From the NCBI GenBank assembly GCA_049802875.1, contig JBARNH010000011.1, forward strand, positions 1 through 42,540: a DNA stretch of 42,540 nucleotides. Direction: 5' to 3'. Positions within the stretch are counted from its first letter, which is position 1; the number at the start of each line of letters is the position of its first letter. A model generated the notes under the pieces. It was not told the DNA's origin. It searched no databases and saw nothing but the letters and a program-made list of their open reading frames with translations. This stretch comes from Lutacidiplasma sp049802875. Lineage in GTDB: Archaea; Thermoplasmatota; Thermoplasmata; Lutacidiplasmatales; UBA184. Positions 22,276 to 30,650 of the stretch are shown here, piece by piece. Both the position numbers and the translations under genes were made by a program.

Positions 22276-24966
22276 ATGGCCAAAGAGAAGGCCCCCGTGG
22301 CCGCGACCCGGGCCGTCACGGTTCCGGGGCCGGAAGACCTAGAGCACGCGAAGGACGACGCGTTGCTCCAGCTACGCATCGGACGGTACACCCACTTCTA
22401 CACGGTCGTGATCTCGGCCGCACTCGCGCTCGACGGCATCCTGCTGCTCTACTTCCAACCGAATCTCGACTCGTTCAGTCCGGGGTCGTGGAACACCTCA
22501 CTCTACCTCCTCATCCCGATCGGTGCAGGCGTGATGATCGCCGCCGTCGGCCTCGCCTCCAAATGGGAGGAGTACCAGCTCTGGCCGTGGGAGATTCACT
22601 TCTCGGCATCGGTCGGGGCGCTCGGTCTGAACGGAGTGATTCTGGGCGTGTTCGTCGCCCGGTTGGCGGGTTACGGCGCCCTAGCCGGTGTCGACCTGTG
22701 GCCGTGGTACTACCCGGTGGTGCTCACCGGCATCAGCCTCTCGCTCGTCGCGCTCGTGCTCACGTGGAGCGGGTGGACCACGCGGCAGTGGGCCAGCGCG
22801 ATCTCCGCGCTGCTACCGGTCGCCACGGCCCTCGTGGTCGTCTTTCCTCCTACCGGGGCCGCCAGCATCGACTCGGCGCTCGCGATCAGTCTGTTCATCT
22901 CCGCGATCTTCTACCAGACCTCGGGGTCGTTCCTGCACCTGATCTCTTCCGGAACCCGGTCTCACGAGCGGGAGCTGATCACCTCGGGTCAGACCCGAAT
23001 GTTCCGTCTCGCCGACGAGGTACGGGCCAAGGAGGAGGCGCTCCACTTCCGCGAGATCGCGCTCATCAAGCGCGAAGCGGACGCAGAGAACGACGAGCTC
23101 TCGATCCAACGGCAGAAGGACTCGCTCAAAGAGACCCGGATCCAGCTCGACGCACTCGAGGAGGATTACCGCAAGCGGTCCGATGCGGTCATGGCGAAGG
23201 AGCGCGAGTGGGCCGGCAAGATCGCGGAAATGGATGGCCGCGAGCGCGTGGTCGAGGATAAGGTCAAATCGCTCGAACTGCGCGAACAGGAAGTCACCCA
23301 GTCGCTGCCGCTGGTCTCCGCCCGCGAGCAGCGCATCGTGGAGCGCGAGGGAGAACTCACGAAGCGGGAGGTGGAGCTCACCCAACGTCACCAGGACCTC
23401 GAGCGACGGACGGCCGCCATTCCCGAAGCCGAAGCTCGACTCGAGGCGCGAAGAAAAGAGCTCGATCAAAAGACCAACGACCTCCTTCGACGGGAAGGCG
23501 CGGTGTCGGCCGTCGAGACGGGCGCGAAGGCCGGGGCTCCCATCGCAGCGGGGGCCTCCGACGTGGCCGCGCGGGAAGTGAAGCTGCAGCAGCTCAAACT
23601 CGTCTTGGACGAACAGAACGTCACGCTCGGTCGGAAGGCCAAGGAGACCGCGGACCGAGCGAAGGCGGTCGAAGCCGCGCTCAAAACGTCGGCCGACAAG
23701 GAGGCGCAGCTCGCAGCGCGCGAAGCGACGCTGCGGACGCGCGAATCGGACCTCGCCGATCGTCTCAAGGTCGCCGACGAACGCCGCGGCCAGTACGACA
23801 CGGCCGCCCGCGACTACGAGACCCGACTGGCGGGGATCGGAAAGACTCAGGTCGAGACCGCGCAGAAGGCGTCGGATCTCGAACGGTCGCTCAAGACGCT
23901 CACAGACCGGGAAGCGGCGGTCCAGGCACGCGAGCAACGGCTCCGCGCCGCCCAGACGCAGGTGGAAAGCCGAGAGAACGACGTCAACGCACGGGAACGG
24001 GCGGTTTCCGCGAACGAGGCGGAGCTCAGTCTCCGGCGACAGGAGATCGCCCGAGGCAGTGACCTATCGATCGAGAGCCTCGCCACCGACCGTCCGGAGA
24101 GTGCCGGCGCGTTCGCGACTCGAAAGGCCCGAGGGCGCGCGCCGGTCGTTCGGGACTTGTCGGCGAGCGAACCTGCGGCCGTGGCGCCGGTGGTCTTCCC
24201 CGCCGCCGAGACCCTGAAAGCTCCGACCCAACGTCGGATCGGCGACCGGCTCCCGACGGGCACCCCGCGACTCGACGACCTTCTCCTCGGGGGCTTTCCT
24301 CCGAAGTCGCACGTGGTGCTCGTGGGCGATGCGTTCGTCGGTAAGGAGGTCGTCCTCTACGCGTTCATCGCCGAGGGGCTCAAGAGCGGTGAACCCGCGA
24401 TCATCGTGACCGCCACGCGCTCGCCGTCCGAGGTGGCCGAGAGCTTGGGCGTCGTCCTCCCGCAGTTCCGGGAGTACGAACAGATGGGCATGGTCACCTG
24501 GATCGACGCCTCGGGGTCGGGCGCGCAGACGGCGCCCACCCCGCATCGGCTCGTCGCCCGCGGCGCGGAAGATCGCGCCGGCATCCTCTCCTTGCTGGTC
24601 AAAGCGGCGAAGGCGGCCGAAGGAGAGAAGCAGGTCGCGTTCCGCGTCGGATTCCTCGGGCTCTCCGGCCTCCTCGCCCACGGGGACGAGCGGGCGGCGT
24701 TCTCGTTCCTCCAGAACATCGTCGGGATCCTGAAGCCCCGCAACGCGCTCTCGACCTACTCGCTCGAAGGGGGCGCGCTCTCCGACGCGCAGGTCGAGAC
24801 CCTTCTCAGTCGGATGGACGGGGCGATCGTCTTCCGTCAGGACCGGGACAAGACGTTCCTCTCGGTCAAGGGCCTCGGGGATGTCCAGACCCGGGATTGG
24901 GTCGAGTGCCGGGCGACGAACCGGGCGCTGATCGTCGGCTCGTTCGCCCTCCAGCGGATCCGTTGA
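22276..24966 (+). CDS. Membrane protein with long coiled coil and C-terminal KaiC/RadA-like ATPase domain
   Basis: An 896-aa three-part protein. Residues about 37-221 hold six hydrophobic helices (YTVVISAALALDGILLLYF, LLIPIGAGVMIAAVGLAS and others). About 240-615 is almost continuous coiled coil, rich in E, R, K and A with recurrent REAxLxxRE-like heptads. About 650-896 is a RecA/KaiC-like domain: GDRLPTGTPRLDDLLLGGFP, a P-loop-like GDAFVGKE (685-692), IVTATRSPSEVAESLG and MVTWIDASGSG. The Walker A Ser/Thr is Glu, and the expected Walker B Asp (VIDSL-type) is replaced in VAFRVGFLGLSGLL, so ATP hydrolysis may be lost. The likely role is a membrane-tethered signalling or scaffold protein; this is inference. 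The arrangement is not one I recognise as characterised. Confidence 0.85.
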   Translation: MAKEKAPVAATRAVTVPGPEDLEHAKDDALLQLRIGRYTHFYTVVISAALALDGILLLYFQPNLDSFSPGSWNTSLYLLIPIGAGVMIAAVGLASKWEEYQLWPWEIHFSASVGALGLNGVILGVFVARLAGYGALAGVDLWPWYYPVVLTGISLSLVALVLTWSGWTTRQWASAISALLPVATALVVVFPPTGAASIDSALAISLFISAIFYQTSGSFLHLISSGTRSHERELITSGQTRMFRLADEVRAKEEALHFREIALIKREADAENDELSIQRQKDSLKETRIQLDALEEDYRKRSDAVMAKEREWAGKIAEMDGRERVVEDKVKSLELREQEVTQSLPLVSAREQRIVEREGELTKREVELTQRHQDLERRTAAIPEAEARLEARRKELDQKTNDLLRREGAVSAVETGAKAGAPIAAGASDVAAREVKLQQLKLVLDEQNVTLGRKAKETADRAKAVEAALKTSADKEAQLAAREATLRTRESDLADRLKVADERRGQYDTAARDYETRLAGIGKTQVETAQKASDLERSLKTLTDREAAVQAREQRLRAAQTQVESRENDVNARERAVSANEAELSLRRQEIARGSDLSIESLATDRPESAGAFATRKARGRAPVVRDLSASEPAAVAPVVFPAAETLKAPTQRRIGDRLPTGTPRLDDLLLGGFPPKSHVVLVGDAFVGKEVVLYAFIAEGLKSGEPAIIVTATRSPSEVAESLGVVLPQFREYEQMGMVTWIDASGSGAQTAPTPHRLVARGAEDRAGILSLLVKAAKAAEGEKQVAFRVGFLGLSGLLAHGDERAAFSFLQNIVGILKPRNALSTYSLEGGALSDAQVETLLSRMDGAIVFRQDRDKTFLSVKGLGDVQTRDWVECRATNRALIVGSFALQRIR

Positions 24967-25035
24967 GCAGGGCGGACAGCTTCGGGGCCGCCGTCGACCG
25001 CGAGCGCTTCTCTCGGTGAAGTGCGCCCCGGGTTT

Positions 25036-26013
25036 TTAGCGCGGGTACTCTGCTCGGTCGACCACGTAAAGAGGAGTCTCGCCCCGGAAAAAGCGGGCAA
25101 GGTTCTCGACGGCCAGCCGCAGCACGCGGGGCGCTCCGCTGGGGGTGGCGCCGGCGGAGTGCGGGGAACCCACGAAGTTCGGCAGTTCGGCGAACGGGAA
25201 CCGGCTCGAAAAGGCTCCGCGCGCGAAATCCTCGTCCCACCAGACGTCGATCGCAGCGCGGAAGGTCGGGTGCGCCTTCAGGTGCCGGTAGAGCGCCTCC
25301 TCGTCGACCGTGCCGGCGCGTCCGACGTTGACGAACACTGCGTTGGGCCGCATCACCGCGAACTCGGCCGTCCCGACCGACCCGGCGGTCCGCCTCGTCA
25401 GGGGCCGCACTTCGAAGACGAAATCCCCCAACGCCACGGCCTCGTCGAGTCGGTCCGCGGCCAGCATCTCCGAGCATCCCGGAGCGGGAGCGCCCGTCCG
25501 GTTCAACCCGATGACGCGACAGTCGAATCCGGTCAGTCGTCGGGCGATCTCCCGCCCGATCTCGCCGTATCCGAGGACGACGGCGGTCGCCTGGTACAGT
25601 GGACGGTTCTCGGGTTGCGGCCGCAGGCGGCCCGCTCGAACCAGTTCTCGAGCTCCCGGAAGGTCCCGTGCGGCGGCGAGCGCGAGTGCGATCGCGTGTT
25701 CGGAAACGAAGGGAGCGTAGGCCCCCACATTGCCGGCGATTCGAACGGAATCGGGAAACCGACCGAACGGGAATCCGTCCAAGCCAGTGTACAACCGCTG
25801 GATGAAGGAGAGATTCGGAGTGGTGCGGGCGTCGAACTCCATCACCTCGGACCCCAACGACCCGACCAGCATCGCCTCGACTTCGCCCCGAGCGAGTGCG
25901 GACGTGTCGTCCGCGAACGACCACGGGATCTCGGAAAGCAGGGTGTTGAGGGTCTCGCGCGTATCATCGCGGGGCTTCAGGGCGACGAGGAGACGCGGTC
26001 GAGCTCCCTCCAT
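25036..26013 (-). CDS. D-isomer-specific 2-hydroxyacid dehydrogenase family protein
   Basis: NAD(P)-dependent oxidoreductase of the SerA/GyaR family, 325 aa from ATG 26013. The Rossmann motif is VVLGYGEIGREIA; catalytic residues are Arg in VFVNVGRAGTVDEEAL, the Glu region AAIDVWWDEDF, and His in GSPHSAGAT. The frame is open to a GTG at 26124 directly abutting the purT stop, but the extra 37 residues are low-complexity; GAGGAAGAA before 26013 favours the shorter form. It follows purT on the same strand and is probably in its operon. The substrate is not predictable; the catalytic-domain sequence differs from typical phosphoglycerate dehydrogenases. Confidence 0.87.
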   Translation of the reverse strand: MEGARPRLLVALKPRDDTRETLNTLLSEIPWSFADDTSALARGEVEAMLVGSLGSEVMEFDARTTPNLSFIQRLYTGLDGFPFGRFPDSVRIAGNVGAYAPFVSEHAIALALAAARDLPGARELVRAGRLRPQPENRPLYQATAVVLGYGEIGREIARRLTGFDCRVIGLNRTGAPAPGCSEMLAADRLDEAVALGDFVFEVRPLTRRTAGSVGTAEFAVMRPNAVFVNVGRAGTVDEEALYRHLKAHPTFRAAIDVWWDEDFARGAFSSRFPFAELPNFVGSPHSAGATPSGAPRVLRLAVENLARFFRGETPLYVVDRAEYPR

Positions 26014-26124
26014 GCCGGTCCCACGAGATTCTTCCTCAAGGCGTGGCCGGTCCCCCCGGACCCCAGAACCCGCGTGGCCGTTCGACACCGAGCGGCCGGC
26101 GGGTGAGGCGGCCGCGTCGGGCAC

Positions 26125-27393
26125 CTACGGGTGGGCGGCCGTCTCCTTGGGGGAATCGAATCGAATCTGGGCCTCGACGAGGTGAGCGGCGGTCTCCGCT
26201 CGCGCTCGAGCCTCTCCGGTGGTCGCGGCGCGAGCGACGGCGACCCCCAGACGGCGCTCCGGGTACGCCTCGGGCTTGCCGAATAGGAACAGTCGAACGC
26301 CGTTCGGGGCGAGGGCCCGGGTGATCCCCCCGTACGACGGGGCCCATCCCGATGCGGAAGAGAGGATCACGTGGGCGGCGGCGGGGGTCGTCGGCTCCGG
26401 CCCCGCGTAGGGCAGGCCCAGGATCGCCCGCGCGTGGAGGGCGAACTCGCTATTCCACTGGCTGCCCAAAGTGACCAGCCCCGTGTCGTGCGGTCGGGGA
26501 GAGACTTCGCTGAAGTAGACCGTGGCGCCGCGAACGAAGCATTCGACCCCGAACACCCCTACGCCACCCAACTGGTCGGTGACGGCGGTCGCCGTGGAAT
26601 TCAACGAACCGAGCACTTCGGGTGAGAACGGTTGCGGCTGCCAGCTCTCGTGATACAGGGTCCCCGGTCGCTGGTGGCCCACGGGTTCGAGGACTGTCGT
26701 CGCCACCTTTCCCGACGGGTCGTAATGGCGAACCGTCAGCATCGTGACCTCGTGGTCGAACGGAATGAACTCCTCGATCATTACCCGGGCGTTCCGCACG
26801 CGCCCGTGTTCGCTCGCCTCGGCATACGCGGCCTCGACCCCCCCAAGATCCCGGACCACGGTCATCCCGTGGCCCGAGCTCGACATCATCGCCTTGAAGA
26901 TGCAGGGAAAACCGATTTCCTTCGCGAAGCGGAGGGCGTCGGCGGCGTTCTCTGCGAAGGCGAATCGGCTCGTCCGAACTTTCGCCTGCTCGGCCGCGAG
27001 CCGCCGGATCCGCTCCCGGTCCATCGTCGCCCGCGTCGACTCGGCCCGGGGGATGACGGTCCACCCCTCCTCCTCGAGCCGGACGAGCTCGTCGGTAGCG
27101 ATCTGCTCGATCTCGGGGACCAGCACGTCCGGGGACTCTCGCTGGACGATCTGGCGTAGCGCCGCTCGGTCGGTCATCGCGAGCACGTAATGCCGGTGAG
27201 CGACCTGCATCGCCGGTGCGTTCGCGTAGCGATCGACCGCGATGACCTCGGCCCCTAGGCGCATCGCCTCGATCGCGATCTCTCGTCCCAGTTCCCCGCT
27301 GCCGAGCAACATCACTCGGGGGGCGTTACCGACCATCGGCGTGCCGATTCGGTCGCGAAAGGGGACGCCCGGGGTGCGTGGGGTCGAGGCCAT
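26125..27393 (-). CDS. purT: Formate-dependent phosphoribosylglycinamide formyltransferase
   Basis: ATP-grasp enzyme that makes formyl-GAR from GAR, formate and ATP in purine synthesis. 422 aa from ATG 27393, the usual size (about 390-430). Motifs: VMLLGSGELGREIAIEAMRLG (dinucleotide-like N domain), AVDRYANAPAMQVAHR, PEIEQIATDEL, CIFKAMMSSSGHGMTV (ATP-grasp loop), VMIEEFIPFDHEVTMLT, GVFGVECFV and the metal-binding EVSPRPHDTG. The frame is open to 27543, but a TATA box 27 nt upstream of 27393 makes that ATG leaderless. It is followed immediately by the dehydrogenase gene. Confidence 0.95.
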   Translation of the reverse strand: MASTPRTPGVPFRDRIGTPMVGNAPRVMLLGSGELGREIAIEAMRLGAEVIAVDRYANAPAMQVAHRHYVLAMTDRAALRQIVQRESPDVLVPEIEQIATDELVRLEEEGWTVIPRAESTRATMDRERIRRLAAEQAKVRTSRFAFAENAADALRFAKEIGFPCIFKAMMSSSGHGMTVVRDLGGVEAAYAEASEHGRVRNARVMIEEFIPFDHEVTMLTVRHYDPSGKVATTVLEPVGHQRPGTLYHESWQPQPFSPEVLGSLNSTATAVTDQLGGVGVFGVECFVRGATVYFSEVSPRPHDTGLVTLGSQWNSEFALHARAILGLPYAGPEPTTPAAAHVILSSASGWAPSYGGITRALAPNGVRLFLFGKPEAYPERRLGVAVARAATTGEARARAETAAHLVEAQIRFDSPKETAAHP

Positions 27394-27415
27394 CGGGGCC
27401 CCGGACGGCTCCCGG

Positions 27416-27424
27416 ATGAATAAT
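27416..27424 (-). promoter_or_regulatory. TATA box for purT
   Basis: ATTATTCAT on the minus strand, centred 27 nt from ATG 27393; fixes this start as leaderless. Confidence 0.55.
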
Positions 27425-27463
27425 CCTCCGTCGGTCGGAGGCCGGACCGTCGTGGAGATAGGA

Positions 27464-27471
27464 CGTAATAC
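27464..27471 (+). promoter_or_regulatory. TATA box for the HAD gene
   Basis: CGTAATAC centred about 32 nt upstream of ATG 27500. It lies about 45 nt from the divergent purT box. Confidence 0.4.
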
Positions 27472-27499
27472 CGAGCAGCGGGTCGTCCCGTGGAAAGGG

Positions 27500-28312
27500 A
27501 TGCGGACAACTCCTTCGGCCGTCACCTTCGATCTCTGGCACACGCTGGTCTACCTGGACCCGGACTCGGAGGACGAGTACCTGGCGGAACAGGTCGAAGT
27601 CGCGGTTCGAGCTCTCGAGGGATGCGAACCGCTCCCGGGCCTGCCAAGGGCCGGGCCGACGGAACTGCGGTCCGCATTCGAGCGAGAGTTCTCGCTCGCG
27701 ATCGCCTCCGCGGGCGAGGGTCGGACCGTGACCCCGGTCGACCAGTTCGCTCGGGCGGCCCACGCGGGGGGACGAGTCCCCGAGCCCCAAACGTACCTGG
27801 CCACCCTGGAAGAGCTCGTCCGGGGGACTCCGTTCCTCGTCGCCCCGGGGGCGCTTTCTGCCCTGCGGGAGTTGCGATCTCTGGGTTATCGGGTGGGAGT
27901 GATCTCGAACACCGTCGGGGAACCCGGGCGGTTCTTTCGACCGGTCCTGCACCGGTTGGGGTTCGACGAGTCGGTGCAAAGCTATCTCTTTAGCGACGAG
28001 CACCCCTGGGCGAAACCCGCGCCAGAGATCTTCCGGGCCGCCCTGACCGAACTTGGCTCTGATCCCGCCCACTCGGTGCACATCGGGGACGGCTGGTCGG
28101 ACCTCGAGGGGGCTCGACGGTCCGGGCTCCGTGCCGGGGTGCGGTTCACCGGGCTCGGGCAATACGGGGCGAGATACCGTCGACTCAACTTCTCGGGGTG
28201 CCGGGGTCCCCCGGTTTCGGAGCACACTATCGCCGACCTTGCCGATGTCGTTCCGACCGTCGAGCGGCTGCTTCCCATCGGGGCCCAGGAGCGATCCCGG
28301 GATCGCGGGTAG
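27500..28312 (+). CDS. HAD-superfamily hydrolase
   Basis: 270 aa from ATG 27500. The nucleophile motif reads VTFDLWHTLVYLD: the first Asp is kept, but the second catalytic Asp of D-x-D is Trp. Motif II is VISNTVG, the motif III Lys is in WAKPAPEIF, and motif IV is VHIGDGWSDLEGA. The cap domain is helical (C1 type), as in haloacid-dehalogenase and phosphoglycolate-phosphatase-like proteins. Loss of the second Asp points away from a classic phosphatase. It is divergent from purT; convergent with the 91-aa gene, 5 nt apart. Substrate unknown. Confidence 0.85.
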   Translation: MRTTPSAVTFDLWHTLVYLDPDSEDEYLAEQVEVAVRALEGCEPLPGLPRAGPTELRSAFEREFSLAIASAGEGRTVTPVDQFARAAHAGGRVPEPQTYLATLEELVRGTPFLVAPGALSALRELRSLGYRVGVISNTVGEPGRFFRPVLHRLGFDESVQSYLFSDEHPWAKPAPEIFRAALTELGSDPAHSVHIGDGWSDLEGARRSGLRAGVRFTGLGQYGARYRRLNFSGCRGPPVSEHTIADLADVVPTVERLLPIGAQERSRDRG

Positions 28313-28317
28313 CCGGC

Positions 28318-28593
28318 CTACTCTTGGCCCATCGTCCGCGGCTTTGGGATCACTCGAGGCTGGTCGGCGAGCGTCGGCATCCCGGTCTTGCCGGGAACGA
28401 TATCGCAGTCCTTCCAGTTGACCCCCACGGTCACCTGGGGGAACGCAACCTTCAGCGTGTAGTTGGCGAGCTTGCCGACGACGAGGCCCTGCGACCCTGC
28501 GACGAGGTTCGGGTTCATGACCGACAGGTCCCGGGTCAGGATCACCACGGTTTCGCCGAAGACCACTCGCGACAGCTCGCTCCGGTCTTCCAT
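28318..28593 (-). CDS. Small conserved-looking protein of unknown function (91 aa)
   Basis: 91 aa, no family recognised. The pattern SRVVFGETVVILTRDL, SQGLVVGKLANYTLKVAFP and VTVGVNWKDCDIVPG looks like a small all-beta (SH3/KOW-like) barrel, with a Pro-rich C-terminus. It is likely a real gene because ATG 28593 has a TATA box 28 nt upstream and the frame has beta-strand character with good codon usage. It is convergent with the HAD gene. Confidence 0.65.
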   Translation of the reverse strand: MEDRSELSRVVFGETVVILTRDLSVMNPNLVAGSQGLVVGKLANYTLKVAFPQVTVGVNWKDCDIVPGKTGMPTLADQPRVIPKPRTMGQE

Positions 28594-28616
28594 GCGGGGC
28601 CGGGGAGGCCGCCCGG

Positions 28617-28624
28617 CATTAAAC
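28617..28624 (-). promoter_or_regulatory. TATA box for the 91-aa gene
   Basis: TTTAATGC within GGTTTAATGCC on the minus strand, 28 nt from ATG 28593; leaderless. Confidence 0.45.
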
Positions 28625-28712
28625 CGTCACCGGGACAGGGGGGTCGCCGCTCGCGAATGACGGATAACCGAGCGAGGTCGACCCAAGACCGCCGTCGGGC
28701 CGGAAAAACAGG

Positions 28713-28720
28713 GATTATCT
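28713..28720 (+). promoter_or_regulatory. TATA box for the acetate permease gene
   Basis: GATTATCT centred about 30 nt upstream of ATG 28747; an upstream in-frame GTG (28732) would be too close to it. Confidence 0.45.
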
Positions 28721-28746
28721 ACTAGGAGCGCGTGCGAGGCCCTAAC

Positions 28747-29415
28747 ATGCCGCCGTCTACAGCCACAATGGAGACAGCGAGGGGAATGACAGAAGCGCCT
28801 CCCAGAGTGGAGGAGAAGCCGGAGTGGTGGGGCACTCCCGCGGTCGTGGGGTTGATGGGGTTCGGCACCACCACGATGATCGCGGGATTGACGAACCTGC
28901 CGGCTCCTTTCTCCAACGGGTTTGCGAACAACTGGGTCGTCTTCGGCATGGCGGCCGCCTTCGGCGGCACCGCCCAGTTTGTCGCGGGAGTGATCGCTTT
29001 GCGCAAGGGGAACGTCTTCGCCGGCTCTGCCTTCATCGGCTACGGCTCGTTTTGGCTCGCGTTCACGCTGATGCTAACGCAGTTCGTCAGTCAAGCCGGA
29101 ACGACGGCGATCTCGTCCGGGGTGATCTTCTACGGGGTGTCTGGGTTTGCGTTCATCTGGATGTTGTTCACAATAACATTCTTGATCAACGCTCCGAAAC
29201 ACGGCTGGGTCCTGACCGGGGTGTTTTTCTTCCTGGTCATAGCGTTCCTGCTGCTGGTCATCAAGTTCTGGCAGATCGGGCAAGGCGACACCCTGTCGAC
29301 TGGTGAGAGCTGGGCGATCGGCGGAGAGATCTTCTTCGACGGGCTCCTGGCCTGGTACCTGGCGACGGCGGACCTGACCAACTGGAACTGGGGCCGTAAG
29401 GTCCTGCCGACCTAG
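28747..29415 (+). CDS. Acetate/succinate permease, AceTr (GPR1/FUN34/YaaH, SatP) family
   Basis: 222-aa membrane protein with six helices. The family signature near the first helix is present in slightly changed form: TPAVVGLMGFGTTTMIAGLTN (typically NPAPLGLxGFGxTT). GMAAAFGGTAQFVAGVIALRKGN and FAGSAFIGYGSFWLAF match the second and third helix motifs (GGxxQxxAG, GSFW). Members move acetate, succinate or other small monocarboxylates across the cytoplasmic membrane. With acs in the same window it makes an acetate uptake and activation pair. ATG 28747 is chosen from the TATA spacing; the first ~30 residues are hydrophilic. Confidence 0.88.
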   Translation: MPPSTATMETARGMTEAPPRVEEKPEWWGTPAVVGLMGFGTTTMIAGLTNLPAPFSNGFANNWVVFGMAAAFGGTAQFVAGVIALRKGNVFAGSAFIGYGSFWLAFTLMLTQFVSQAGTTAISSGVIFYGVSGFAFIWMLFTITFLINAPKHGWVLTGVFFFLVIAFLLLVIKFWQIGQGDTLSTGESWAIGGEIFFDGLLAWYLATADLTNWNWGRKVLPT

Positions 29416-29447
29416 TCGGAAGCGGGATCCCTCGCGACCAACCCTTT

Positions 29448-29468
29448 CCTCCCTTTTCGTTTTTCTCC
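29448..29468 (+). terminator. Pyrimidine/T-rich tract after the permease gene
   Basis: CCTTTCC, CCCTTTTC and GTTTTTC runs about 30-50 nt past the stop codon resemble archaeal oligo-T terminators. No hairpin precedes them. Confidence 0.45.
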
Positions 29469-29606
29469 GGCGGGGACGAGCCGGTTCGACCCAGCCCAAC
29501 GGGTTTCGCTCCGGGGGCGACCGACCGTCATTCACTACATCGCGGGCCGCTGCGCAGTTCCCCGGCCGACGCCCCGGGGGAAAGTGCTTCCTCCCGCGGG
29601 CCCGTC

Positions 29607-30650
29607 TCACCCGGCGCCCGGGCCCCAGACCAAGTGGCTGTCGCCGAACTCGTGCCAGAGATATCGCTCCCGAACCGCGTCGGCGTACGCCGCGCGGACC
29701 CGACCTTCTCCGGCGAAGGCGAAGAGCAGGGCGAGGTGCGAGGTCCGGGGATCATGGAGCCCCGAGATCAGTCCGTCGACGGAGCGAATCGGGGATCCCG
29801 GCCCTAGGGTCAGCCGCGTGAACCCGCGGCGAGGGACCACCCCGCAGCCGCCCCAAGCGGTCTCGAGCGCGCGGACCACGGTCGTGCCCACCGCCACCAC
29901 GCGATGACCGCCCGCGCGGGTTGCGTTCACCCGCTCGGCGGTGGTCTGGGGAACATCGAACGGCTCTGGGTACACGGGCGGAATCTCGGGTCGATCGGGC
30001 TCGGATTCGAGACTCGACACGCCCGCGTGGAGCACGATCGAAGCGATGCCCACCCCCCGCTCGGCCAACGCCCGGACTCCGGCGGGGGTGAACGGCCGGC
30101 CGGCCGACGGCATCTCGGCACTGCCGGGGACTCGGCCGAAGACGGTCTGGTAGGCGTCGAGCGGGTACGCGTGGGCGAGATAGCCGTAGCGGATCGGTCG
30201 GCCGACCGCGCGCATGGCGCCGGAAACGTCACCGTCCGCCCGATAGAACCAGAGTCGCTCGATCCCGGGGAACGCCCCCACCGGACGGAACCGGACGCTA
30301 CCCGCGTCGATCGGTACCCCCGGGGTCATCGGTACCGGGCCGGGACCCGAGACGCTCCAACGGGGCTCCGCTAACCAGATTCCTCCGCCGTACTCGGTGC
30401 AGACGTTCAGGAGGAACTCTCCCGACGGTCCCCGGGCCGGCAAACTGGCCGGGAGGGTGGCGCTCTCGTTCACCACGACCAGGTCCCCGGGCTCCAAGAG
30501 CTCCGGAAGGTCTCGGAACGTGCGGTGGAGCGAGCCGTTCCCCCCGGTGACGAGCAGTCGTATCCCGTCTCGCGCGACCCCGCGGTCTTCGGGGGTTCTG
30601 GTCGCTCCGAGGTCGCTCGGGCGATCGAAGTCGAACGCGGCACGGTTCAT
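29607..30650 (-). CDS. QueA-like protein (SAM:tRNA ribosyltransferase-isomerase family)
   Basis: 347 aa from ATG 30650. True QueA transfers the ribosyl part of SAM to preQ1 in tRNA, giving epoxyqueuosine. Family features: FDFDRPSDLGATRTPEDRG (N-terminus), LLEPGDLVVVNESATLPASL, IVLHAGVSS, ERVNATRAGGHRVVAVGTT, VRALET and the late VDGLISGLHDPRTSHLALLFAFAG (normally VDGLITNFHLPxSTLLMLVSAF). The family is certain; true QueA activity is not, because archaea normally make archaeosine and no other queuosine gene is visible here. The canonical HVGAGTF is altered to HAGVSSL. Its start overlaps the SDR stop by 4 nt (ATGA), so it is the last gene of a three-gene operon. Confidence 0.85.
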   Translation of the reverse strand: MNRAAFDFDRPSDLGATRTPEDRGVARDGIRLLVTGGNGSLHRTFRDLPELLEPGDLVVVNESATLPASLPARGPSGEFLLNVCTEYGGGIWLAEPRWSVSGPGPVPMTPGVPIDAGSVRFRPVGAFPGIERLWFYRADGDVSGAMRAVGRPIRYGYLAHAYPLDAYQTVFGRVPGSAEMPSAGRPFTPAGVRALAERGVGIASIVLHAGVSSLESEPDRPEIPPVYPEPFDVPQTTAERVNATRAGGHRVVAVGTTVVRALETAWGGCGVVPRRGFTRLTLGPGSPIRSVDGLISGLHDPRTSHLALLFAFAGEGRVRAAYADAVRERYLWHEFGDSHLVWGPGAG

